A program made the position numbers and the translations under genes. A DNA stretch of 64,000 bases from Prochlorococcus marinus CUG1415 (GTDB lineage Bacteria; Cyanobacteriota; Cyanobacteriia; PCC-6307; Cyanobiaceae). The stretch covers positions 372,001 through 436,000 of the forward strand of contig NZ_JAAORL010000002.1 in NCBI RefSeq assembly GCF_017696015.1. The letters run 5' to 3'. Below are positions 30,264 to 38,556 of this stretch, one piece after another. Below the pieces are notes generated by a model. The model did not search any database and was not told where the DNA came from. It was given only the letters and a program-made list of their open reading frames with translations. Numbering within the stretch: the first letter of the stretch is position 1; each line of letters opens with the position of its first letter.

Positions 30264-31499
30264 TTGGAGATAAGTCAAGAAAAAATAGAATATAAAAGAA
30301 TTTCTAAAAGAAAAAAAACCCTTAGTTCTGATAACAAAAAGAATCAAAGCAATTTAATAGAATCTATATTTCCCTTACCTTGGACAATATGGCCTTATGA
30401 GGCAAAAATCCTAGTTATGCTCGTTGGAATTTGGTCAATATTAGGAATATTTATTCTAGGATCATCAAGTTGGTGGGTGGCTAGTAGAGAAATGGGAAAT
30501 TGGGCTTACTTCTTAAAGAAACAAATTATTTGGACAATTCCAGGCATTGGTCTATTTTATTTGGTTCTTAATACGAACATTAGAAGTCTTTTAAAGTGTT
30601 CAAAAATTATTTTTTATATTTTATTCTTTTTGATTTTCCTAACCAATATTACTGGAATTACGGTGAATGGATCTTCAAGATGGCTATTACTAGGGAATTT
30701 ACGTCTGCAACCATCTGAATTAATTAAACCTTTCCTAATTTTAGAATCTTCAAACCTTTTTGCTCATTGGAATCTGATAAAGAATGATAAAAAACTAATT
30801 ACAATAACATCATTTGGTTTATTAATTTTATTAATACTAAAGCAGCCTAATTTAAGTACTGCATCATTAACTGGAATTCTTTTTTGGGTTATGGGTTTAT
30901 GTGGAGGCGTAAAACTTAGCTCTCTTAGTTCATTTGCCTCATTTGGATTAATTACTGGATGTATTAGTATCCTCAATAACGAATATCAAAAACTTAGAGT
31001 TACTTCATTTATTAATCCTTGGAAAGATCAACAAGAAAGTGGATTTCAATTGGTTCAAAGTTTATTAGCCATAGGTTCAGGTGGTCTATTTGGCCAAGGT
31101 TTTGGGCTTTCTATACAAAAATTACAGTACCTACCATTTATGTACACAGATTTTATTTTTGCCATTTTTGCGGAGGAATTTGGTTTATTGGGTTGTACTT
31201 TATTCTTAGGTTTTTTAGCAGTTTTCTCTTATATAAGCCTAAGAATTGCTCTTAAGTGTAGAAACAACTATACAAAATTAGTTGCTATCGGATGCGGTGT
31301 ATTGTTGACAGCTCAATCAATAATGCATATTGCTGTAGCCACGGGTTCAATGCCTACTACAGGCTTACCCCTACCCTTCATTAGTTATGGTGGGAATTCA
31401 TTAATCGCATCTTTTTTTATTGCAGGGATGTTACTTAGATGTTCATTAGAATCAACAGGATTCATAGGTATGATGAGTACACGAAAGACTCTTCATTAG
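30264..31499 (+). CDS. ftsW: Cell-division SEDS protein FtsW/RodA family
   Basis: A 411-residue polytopic protein (about ten membrane helices) of the SEDS family of peptidoglycan glycosyltransferases. Signatures are WLLLGNLRLQPSELIKPFLI (about 146-165), KLRVTSFINPWKDQQESGFQ (about 243-262), GQGFGLSIQKLQYLP and STLPLPFISYGGNS-like PTTGLPLPFISYGGNS (about 364-379). The last motif and cyanobacterial practice favour FtsW. The start is TTG at 30264; the first in-frame ATG lies inside the first helix, about residue 53, and would remove the cytoplasmic N-terminus. Confidence 0.9.
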   Translation: MEISQEKIEYKRISKRKKTLSSDNKKNQSNLIESIFPLPWTIWPYEAKILVMLVGIWSILGIFILGSSSWWVASREMGNWAYFLKKQIIWTIPGIGLFYLVLNTNIRSLLKCSKIIFYILFFLIFLTNITGITVNGSSRWLLLGNLRLQPSELIKPFLILESSNLFAHWNLIKNDKKLITITSFGLLILLILKQPNLSTASLTGILFWVMGLCGGVKLSSLSSFASFGLITGCISILNNEYQKLRVTSFINPWKDQQESGFQLVQSLLAIGSGGLFGQGFGLSIQKLQYLPFMYTDFIFAIFAEEFGLLGCTLFLGFLAVFSYISLRIALKCRNNYTKLVAIGCGVLLTAQSIMHIAVATGSMPTTGLPLPFISYGGNSLIASFFIAGMLLRCSLESTGFIGMMSTRKTLH

Positions 31500-31581
31500 T
31501 TAGAATTTAAAAGAATTCAGCCAAGCTATCGAATCATTTAATTTATTTATTTCAGAATTATCTCAAAAGGGTAATCTGCTT

Positions 31582-32238
31582 ATGCAGAATGGTCTAAATA
31601 GTCCAGGTCCATTTACTATATTTTTGGTTTTCAGCGCAGGACTTTTAACAAGTCTTGGGCCATGCTCATTATCATTACTTCCAGTCACAATTGCTTATAT
31701 AGGAGGAACAGAGGAGAATAAATTTAAACTTATTAGTTTTTCAGGAGGAGTCGTTTTTTCACTCGTTGCACTTGGGGCTGCTAGTGGATTCTTAGGTAAA
31801 ATATACGGTCAAATTCCATCTTATTACACTTCGTTTGTTGCCCTAATAGCAATAATAATGGGTTTAAATTTACTGGGGATTCTAAAGTTTCAGTTCCCGA
31901 ATGGACCTGATTTAAAAATAATTGAAAATAAAATACCATCATTTCTAGGACCTTTTGCGATAGGAATTACTTTTGGATTAGCCTCTTCACCTTGCATTAC
32001 TCCAGTTTTGGCTACTCTTCTCGCTTGGGTATCGCAAGCTAAAAATCCGACGATCTCTATTATTGTTTTATTCTTCTTTGGAATAGGCCAAGTAACTCCA
32101 TTAATTGTCGCAGGGGCTACTGCAGAAAACTTAAAAAAATTTTTAGAACTTAGAAAATTTAGTCAAATAATTCCCACCTTAAGTGGGATATTTTTAGTTT
32201 CCCTAGGATTATTAAATTTATTTTCAAATTGGATTTAA
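31582..32238 (+). CDS. ccdA: Cytochrome c biogenesis protein CcdA
   Basis: A 218-residue membrane protein with six predicted helices. The two redox Cys lie in SLGPCSLSLLPVTIAYIGG (about 24-42) and LASSPCITPVLATLLAWVS (about 133-151), each next to prolines as in CcdA. It carries reducing power across the thylakoid membrane so apocytochrome Cys residues can accept heme. Ccs1 follows directly, the ATG abutting this stop, so both belong to the system II cytochrome c maturation pathway. Confidence 0.92.
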   Translation: MQNGLNSPGPFTIFLVFSAGLLTSLGPCSLSLLPVTIAYIGGTEENKFKLISFSGGVVFSLVALGAASGFLGKIYGQIPSYYTSFVALIAIIMGLNLLGILKFQFPNGPDLKIIENKIPSFLGPFAIGITFGLASSPCITPVLATLLAWVSQAKNPTISIIVLFFFGIGQVTPLIVAGATAENLKKFLELRKFSQIIPTLSGIFLVSLGLLNLFSNWI

Positions 32239-33525
32239 ATGATTATTTTTAAGAATTTAATTTTAAAAATATCAAGTTTAAGATTCGCCATATCGCTAAT
32301 AATCTTCATAGCCATTTCAAGTGGCATAGGAACTTTCATCCCTCAAGGTAATAATAAAAAATTCTATATTGATATTTTCGATGATGCTCCTATTTTTGGA
32401 CTTTTAAATGGAGATAATGTCTTAAGACTTCAATTGGATCATATATATACAAGCTTCTGGTTTTTATTTTCATTAATTCTTCTTTGCATTTCTCTTTCAG
32501 CTTGCAGTTTTAGGAGGCAAATCCCTTCTCTAAAAGCTTCATTAAAATGGATTGAATATGATAGTGAAAAAAAATTTAGCAAACTACAATTAACTTCAAG
32601 TCACCAAATCAATGAAGACGAAGATCAACTATCACAAGCTGATTTATTACTTAAAAAAAGAGGATGGAAAACATACAAATTTAAAAGTCATATATCTGCA
32701 AGAAGGGGTTTAATTGGAAAAGTCGGACCTTTAGTTGTACATATTGGATTAATAGTCTTACTTATAGGTTCAGCATATGGAAGTTTTACAAGTGAATCAA
32801 AAGAACAATATTTGTTGCCTGGAGAAAGCTTGAATCTTATCAATGAGAGTACAAACTCAAAAGCTAATGTGAAATTAGTCGATTTTTCTATAGAACGAGA
32901 AAGTGATGGTATACCAAAGCAGTTCGTTTCAAAGTTAGATTTTTCTTCTGAAGATTTAAAATCGAATGAAATCAAAACTGCCAAAGTTAATCACCCAATT
33001 AGGTTTAAAGGTTTAACTATTTATCAAGCTGATTGGGCAATATCAAATATAGTTTTAGAAATAGATAATATCCTTTATCAATTACAGCTAAAGGAGATTC
33101 CTGAAATAGGCAATCAAGTTTGGGGGGTTTTAGTTGAATTAGGTTCAGAGACTAAAAAAAATTTCCTTTTAACCATAGACAATGAAAATGGTCCACTTAC
33201 AATTTCCAATATAGAAAATTTTTCCGAGAATATTCTCTATATCAATGAAGATCCCTTGGAAGTTAACTTTTCAAAATTATCTTTAAAAAAAATAATACCC
33301 AGCAGTGGATTAATTATTAAAAATGATCCGTCTGTGCCATTTATTTACTTTTCTTTCATCTTAATAATTTTTGGAACAATAATAAGTCTTATACCAACCA
33401 ACCAATTATGGATTCTTGTAAATAAAGAAACAAAAAAGTTATCCATTGGAGGTCTAAGCAATAAAAATCTAGTTGGTTTTAAAAAAGAATTTTTAAAATT
33501 ATCAGAAGAAATAAAAAATTTTTAA
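32239..33525 (+). CDS. ccs1: Cytochrome c biogenesis protein Ccs1/CcsB (ResB family)
   Basis: A 428-residue ResB-type protein. Helices are near 10-28, 73-93 and 162-180, and a last one near 372-390, with a large lumenal domain between the third and fourth. Typical features are [40 protein letters not shown] with a heme-related His, and [16 protein letters not shown]. With CcsA it delivers heme to c-type cytochromes. The stop overlaps the opposing queF stop by four bases. Confidence 0.92.
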   Translation: MIIFKNLILKISSLRFAISLIIFIAISSGIGTFIPQGNNKKFYIDIFDDAPIFGLLNGDNVLRLQLDHIYTSFWFLFSLILLCISLSACSFRRQIPSLKASLKWIEYDSEKKFSKLQLTSSHQINEDEDQLSQADLLLKKRGWKTYKFKSHISARRGLIGKVGPLVVHIGLIVLLIGSAYGSFTSESKEQYLLPGESLNLINESTNSKANVKLVDFSIERESDGIPKQFVSKLDFSSEDLKSNEIKTAKVNHPIRFKGLTIYQADWAISNIVLEIDNILYQLQLKEIPEIGNQVWGVLVELGSETKKNFLLTIDNENGPLTISNIENFSENILYINEDPLEVNFSKLSLKKIIPSSGLIIKNDPSVPFIYFSFILIIFGTIISLIPTNQLWILVNKETKKLSIGGLSNKNLVGFKKEFLKLSEEIKNF

Positions 33526-33932
33526 ATTTTTTTCTGTCCACTAAAAATATCCAACTGCATAGAAACATTCCCTCTTGGATTAAATGCAGCATTTAAATGT
33601 ATCCAGTGCGGTGAGCCTGAACTCAATAAATCATCCATAATTCTATTAACAACTTCCTCGTGTGATATTTTTATATCTCTAAAATTATTGATATAAAGCT
33701 TTAAAGACTTCAACTCATAAACTCTCAAATTAGGTTGATAAATAATATTTAGCTTTGCAAAATCTGGATAACCAGAAAAGGGGCACTTACAAGTGAATTC
33801 AGGTAACTGAATAGAAATTTCATAAATTCTTTTCTTATTTGGATTCTCGAAACAAATTATTTTTGATTCTTCAATAATTCTTTCACCATATAGTGGTTTT
33901 TGTGTCGAATCATCTAATTTAGCTGTACTCAT
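33522..33932 (-). CDS. queF: NADPH-dependent 7-cyano-7-deazaguanine reductase
   Basis: A 136-residue type I QueF with the tunnelling fold. The nucleophilic Cys is in [20 protein letters not shown] (about 51-70), and the QueF motif is [15 protein letters not shown] (about 75-89) with the substrate-binding Glu. It reduces preQ0 to preQ1 for queuosine in tRNA. It stands alone on the minus strand. Confidence 0.94.
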   Translation of the reverse strand: MSTAKLDDSTQKPLYGERIIEESKIICFENPNKKRIYEISIQLPEFTCKCPFSGYPDFAKLNIIYQPNLRVYELKSLKLYINNFRDIKISHEEVVNRIMDDLLSSGSPHWIHLNAAFNPRGNVSMQLDIFSGQKKI

Positions 33933-34043
33933 TTTTAGTAGAACTTATTTACTAAACCTATATAAAAAGATCAAAATCCGCAAAAATCTCAAGAAGCTTA
34001 AGTATTACAATTAACTCAGTCAAAAACTGTTAAATCTTATTTT

Positions 34044-34070
34044 TGTATCAATAGTAACATTCATAATGTT
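34044..34070 (+). promoter_or_regulatory. NtcA-like box and palindrome upstream of the glnB unit
   Basis: TGTATCAATAGTAACA (34044-34059) matches the NtcA consensus TGTA-N8-TACA except for one base. A TATATG/TTATAT -10 candidate at 34082-34088 gives the class II NtcA-activated spacing, with the box centred about 41 bases before a start near 34093. The small gene starts at 34111. Overlapping the box is a perfect palindrome AACATT-CAT-AATGTT (34056-34070), a possible second operator. Activation under nitrogen limitation is inferred. Confidence 0.5.
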
Positions 34071-34110
34071 AGCCAAGAGGCTTATATGTGTTTAGTTCAA
34101 AGAAAAATTA

Positions 34111-34356
34111 ATGGACATTTGTTTGATAACTATTGATAACAACTTAAATAAATCACTTCAACCAAAAAGTGCTATTGGAATGTTATGGCTTCAAACACAC
34201 TTCGATGATGATCATTGGGAAGCATTATCAACTAGTACAGTAATTATTTCTGAAGAGAATTCTAAATTATTAATTGAAGACGCTTCGAATGCAGGACTTA
34301 ATATTAAATGTTTTTCTGATATTTCAATGTTGGATCTTTTCCAAAAAAACAATTAA
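34111..34356 (+). CDS. Small hypothetical protein upstream of glnB, 81 aa
   Basis: An acidic 81-residue soluble protein beginning MDICLITIDNNLNKSLQPKS and containing GMLWLQTHFDDDHWEAL. The alternation of strands and helices suggests a small alpha/beta fold. No family is recognised. It sits between the NtcA-like site and glnB (24 bases before the glnB ATG), so the two are probably co-transcribed and it may act in nitrogen signalling. That link is contextual only. Confidence 0.75.
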   Translation: MDICLITIDNNLNKSLQPKSAIGMLWLQTHFDDDHWEALSTSTVIISEENSKLLIEDASNAGLNIKCFSDISMLDLFQKNN

Positions 34357-34719
<363 letters not shown>

Positions 34720-34720
34720 T

Positions 34721-35533
34721 TCAAAGAGTTTCATTTACTAAATTTTGTATATATTCTCTATTAATCCTTGGATTTGCTTCACTTCTTAAACTCATCCAAG
34801 CTAGATATTCATGATTTCCAGCAGGGCCCACCAAAGGAGAAGCTATTAAATTATTTATATTCCATTGAAAATTTTTAGCATTACTAATAACAGACTCTAT
34901 AGCCTCAGTATGGAATTTAGGATTGCGAACTACGCCACCTTTACTAACTTTATCTTTACCCACCTCAAATTGGGGCTTAATTAAAAATATTCCCTCTATA
35001 CAATCTCCTACTAATAAATTACTAATAGATTTAAAAACTAACTTTAATGAAATAAAAGACAAATCAGCAACCACAAAATTTGGCAATTGATCACTTCTAG
35101 ATAAAAGATCATTAGGTTTTAAATTTCGAATGTTTGTTCGTTCAAAAAGGATGACTTTTGGGTTATTTCTAATCTTCCATGCAGTCTGTCCATAACCAAC
35201 ATCTATCCCATAAACTAACTTTGCTCCTTGTTGCAATAAGCAATCAGTAAATCCCCCGGTAGAGATTCCTGCGTCAATACATATTTTATCTTTTACTTTA
35301 ATTTCAAGTTTTTTAAATGCCTCCAATAATTTATCGCCGCCCCTTGATACAAACATAGGTTCGGAATCAATAAAAAATTCAGATCCAATTAATACTTGTT
35401 GTCCAGGTTTATCCCATACTTTCCCATTGATATCTCTAACCTTACCCGCAAGAATTAAACCTTGGGCTTTTTGACGAGTTTCACATAAACCACTTTTTAG
35501 AAGATAAAGGTCTAATCTACTTTTTTTAATCAT
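34721..35533 (-). CDS. tlyA: TlyA-type rRNA 2'-O-methyltransferase
   Basis: A 270-residue protein. An N-terminal S4 RNA-binding domain (about 4-65; RLDLYLLKSGLCETRQKAQG) is followed by an FtsJ-like methyltransferase domain. The SAM site is CIDAGISTGGFTDCLLQQGA (about 88-107), and LIKPQFEVGKDKVSKGGVVR (about 180-199) carries a catalytic Lys. TlyA methylates ribosomal RNA, and older annotation calls it hemolysin A. It converges on glnB with a 1-base gap. Confidence 0.9.
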   Translation of the reverse strand: MIKKSRLDLYLLKSGLCETRQKAQGLILAGKVRDINGKVWDKPGQQVLIGSEFFIDSEPMFVSRGGDKLLEAFKKLEIKVKDKICIDAGISTGGFTDCLLQQGAKLVYGIDVGYGQTAWKIRNNPKVILFERTNIRNLKPNDLLSRSDQLPNFVVADLSFISLKLVFKSISNLLVGDCIEGIFLIKPQFEVGKDKVSKGGVVRNPKFHTEAIESVISNAKNFQWNINNLIASPLVGPAGNHEYLAWMSLRSEANPRINREYIQNLVNETL

Positions 35534-35815
35534 CTATTAATCAATAAAAAAAGACTGAATAATGAACTTCTACAAGATTAAGATCCAAATTCTTTAATAC
35601 CTTCCAATTTTAAATAAGAACTAAAAAATTACCCATTATTAACGAAAGGACTAAATGCAAACATTTTTATATTTAAGCTTTCTTAATTAGCCAGAAAAAT
35701 GTTACATAAGAAAATAATAGTCAGGCAAATATGTTCAATGGCAAGTACATCTTTAAGGTATAGAGCAATAATTCGATTTTGGTTATAAAGTTTAAATTGA
35801 TAATTAATAAAAATT

Positions 35816-37111
35816 GTGATCGAGCGTTACACATTACCCGAAATGGGGAAAATCTGGACTGATAGCGCAAAATTCCAGAGTTGGCTTAAGGTTGAAATAG
35901 CTGCATGTGAAGCAAATTTTTCCCTGGGGAAAATTCCTGAGAATGCCATGAGAGAGATACGTTCAAATGCAAAGTTTGATGAATCTAGAATTACAGAAAT
36001 TGAGAAAGAAGTTAAACATGATGTCATAGCATTTCTTACAAGCGTTAATGAATTTGTAGGAGATTCTGGAAGATATATACATGTTGGCATGACCAGTAGT
36101 GATGTACTTGATACTGGCTTATCTCTTCAGTTAAAAGATTCTTGCGAATTGTTATTAGAAGAAATTGAGAACCTAGAAAATGAAGTCAGATTATTAGCAA
36201 GGAAGCATAAAAATACATTAATGATTGGCAGATCTCATGCAATTCATGGGGAGCCAATTTCCTTCGGTTTTAAACTTGCTGGATGGTTAGCAGAAATAAT
36301 AAGGAACAAAAAAAGATTGTTAGCACTTAAAGAATCTGTAGCAATTGGACAAATAAGTGGTGCAATGGGAACTTACGCTAATACGAATCCCAAAGTAGAA
36401 CAAATAACTTGTGATTTACTAGGCTTAAAACCTGATACAGCAAGTACGCAGGTGATATCGAGAGACAGGCATGCAGAATATGTTCAAACTATTGCACTAG
36501 TTGGCGCTTCTCTAGATAGATTTGCAACTGAAATAAGAAATTTACAAAGAACTGATGTTTTAGAAGTTGAGGAGGGCTTTACAAAAGGGCAAAAAGGAAG
36601 TTCTGCCATGCCTCATAAAAGAAATCCTATTCGAAGTGAAAGAGTAAGCGGTTTAGCAAGAATTTTGAGGAGTTACGTCTTAACAGCACTGGAAAATGTT
36701 CCACTTTGGCACGAAAGAGATATAAGCCATAGTTCAAATGAACGTATCATGTTACCTGACGTATCAATCTGTTTGCATTTTATGCTCAGTGAAATGAAAT
36801 ATATAGTAAGCAATTTGGAAGTTTATCCAAAAAATATGCTCAAAAATTTAAATATATATGGTGGTGTAATCTTTAGTCAGAAAGTTTTACTTTTGCTTGT
36901 AGAGAAGGGGTTGTCTAGAGAAAAAGCTTATAGCATAGTACAAAAAAATGCGCATCAGGCTTGGAATACTGAAAATGGGGATTTCAAACAAAATATAGAG
37001 AGAGATAATGAAATAATGGATTTTATTGATCAAAGTGACTTGGAAGAATGTTTTAATCCTTCAATTCATCTCAATAATTTAAGTGTAATATGGGAGAAGT
37101 TAGGTATCTAG
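35816..37111 (+). CDS. purB: Adenylosuccinate lyase
   Basis: A 431-residue fumarase/aspartase-superfamily lyase acting twice in purine synthesis. Signatures are IHVGMTSSDVLDTGLSLQLK (about 88-107), GRSHAIHGEPISFG (about 138) and GSSAMPHKRNPIRSERVSGL (about 261-280). The start is GTG at 35816 in front of IERYTLPEMG, as in the family. The 282-base gap before it holds no convincing gene; a 29-codon frame (35699-35788) is weak. Confidence 0.95.
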   Translation: MIERYTLPEMGKIWTDSAKFQSWLKVEIAACEANFSLGKIPENAMREIRSNAKFDESRITEIEKEVKHDVIAFLTSVNEFVGDSGRYIHVGMTSSDVLDTGLSLQLKDSCELLLEEIENLENEVRLLARKHKNTLMIGRSHAIHGEPISFGFKLAGWLAEIIRNKKRLLALKESVAIGQISGAMGTYANTNPKVEQITCDLLGLKPDTASTQVISRDRHAEYVQTIALVGASLDRFATEIRNLQRTDVLEVEEGFTKGQKGSSAMPHKRNPIRSERVSGLARILRSYVLTALENVPLWHERDISHSSNERIMLPDVSICLHFMLSEMKYIVSNLEVYPKNMLKNLNIYGGVIFSQKVLLLLVEKGLSREKAYSIVQKNAHQAWNTENGDFKQNIERDNEIMDFIDQSDLEECFNPSIHLNNLSVIWEKLGI

Positions 37112-37159
37112 GATTACTGAAAACCTTATCTAAGTTAAACCAGTGTTTTCAGAGGAATA

Positions 37160-38545
37160 ATGACAAAAAACTTTAGGATTGAAAAAGATAGTATGGGAAC
37201 AATAGAGGTTCCCATTGAAGCTTTGTGGGGAGCTCAAACACAAAGATCGATAATAAATTTTTCTATTGGAGAAGAATTAATTCCAATTGAATTAATTTAT
37301 TCACTCACCCTCATAAAAAAAGCTGCTTCAATTGCGAATTTCAATTTAGGGTTAATAGATAAAAGAAAAAAAGATTTGATTGTAGAGGCATGTACAGAAA
37401 TACTTGATGGGCTTCATGATTCACAGTTCCCCTTAAAGGTTTGGCAAACAGGTAGTGGCACGCAAACAAATATGAATGTTAATGAGGTAATTTCAAATAT
37501 TGCAGCATTAAAAACAAATTCAGAGCTTGGGAGTCATCAACCACTTCATCCGAATGATGATGTAAATAAATCTCAGTCAACTAATGATACTTTTCCTGCT
37601 GCTATTCAAATATCAGTTGTTAATGAAATAATTAAAAACTTAGTTCCAACGATAAGAGAGCTTACTAAGATCCTTGATAAAAAAAGTGAGCAGTGGAAAG
37701 ACCTCATAAAAATAGGAAGAACCCATTTTCAAGATGCAGTGCCCCTTACTTTTGGGCAAGAAATATCAGGATGGTCAGAGCAACTTAAAGATGCTGAGAA
37801 TGCAATTATTATAAGTCTGAATGAATTGTATTTTTTACCTCTGGGAGGAACTGCAGTTGGAACAGGGATTAATTGTCCAAAAGGATTTTGTGAAGAGTCT
37901 ATAAAATCAATTTCCGATGATACTAATCTCATGTTCTATAAATCAAAAAATAATTTTTCTATCATGGCCTCGCATGATCGTCTAGCTCAAGTAATGAGTC
38001 AGATAAAAATATTAGCAGGTGCATTATTTAAAATTTCAAATGATATAAAAATTCTATCTTCAGGACCAAGGTCAGGAATATATGAATTAATTATCCCTCA
38101 AAATGAACCTGGAAGTTCTATTATGCCGGGTAAAGTGAATCCGACTCAATGCGAAGCCTTATCAATGGTTTGCACTCAGATAATGGGTCTTGAATATGCA
38201 GTTTCAATGGCAAATTCTAGCGGCACTTTGCAGATGAATGAATATAAGCCTCTGATTGGATTTAATATTCTTACAAGTTTAAAATTACTTAAAAATGCAA
38301 TAAAAAACTTCAGAATAAAATTAGTTGATGGGATGGAACCTAATCAAAAGAAAATGAAGTTTAATTTAGATAATTCACTAATGTTGGTTACAGCCATAGT
38401 GCCAAAAGTTGGTTATGAAAAAGCAGCTGAAATTGCAAACCTTGCCTTCAAAGAATCATTAAATTTAAAAGAGGCAACACTTAAATTAGGTTATTTAAAC
38501 GAAGATGAATTTGATGAAGCGATGAATATTAATTCAATGATTTAA
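37160..38545 (+). CDS. fumC: Class II fumarase
   Basis: A 461-residue fumarate hydratase. Signatures are GSGTQTNMNVNEVISN (about 97-112), HPNDDVNKSQSTNDTFPAAI (about 129-148) and the family block GSSIMPGKVNPTQCEALSMV (about 315-334). It interconverts fumarate and malate. It follows purB, which also releases fumarate, by 48 bases on the same strand, a sensible metabolic pairing. It is convergent with the helicase. Confidence 0.95.
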   Translation: MTKNFRIEKDSMGTIEVPIEALWGAQTQRSIINFSIGEELIPIELIYSLTLIKKAASIANFNLGLIDKRKKDLIVEACTEILDGLHDSQFPLKVWQTGSGTQTNMNVNEVISNIAALKTNSELGSHQPLHPNDDVNKSQSTNDTFPAAIQISVVNEIIKNLVPTIRELTKILDKKSEQWKDLIKIGRTHFQDAVPLTFGQEISGWSEQLKDAENAIIISLNELYFLPLGGTAVGTGINCPKGFCEESIKSISDDTNLMFYKSKNNFSIMASHDRLAQVMSQIKILAGALFKISNDIKILSSGPRSGIYELIIPQNEPGSSIMPGKVNPTQCEALSMVCTQIMGLEYAVSMANSSGTLQMNEYKPLIGFNILTSLKLLKNAIKNFRIKLVDGMEPNQKKMKFNLDNSLMLVTAIVPKVGYEKAAEIANLAFKESLNLKEATLKLGYLNEDEFDEAMNINSMI

Positions 38546-38556
38546 TTAAAAAAAAT

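Noticed and set aside
35699-35788. 29-codon frame upstream of purB (MLHKKIIVRQ...)
   Set aside because: Short, basic and in AT-rich DNA; no supporting start signal. It could be a leader peptide but cannot be supported.
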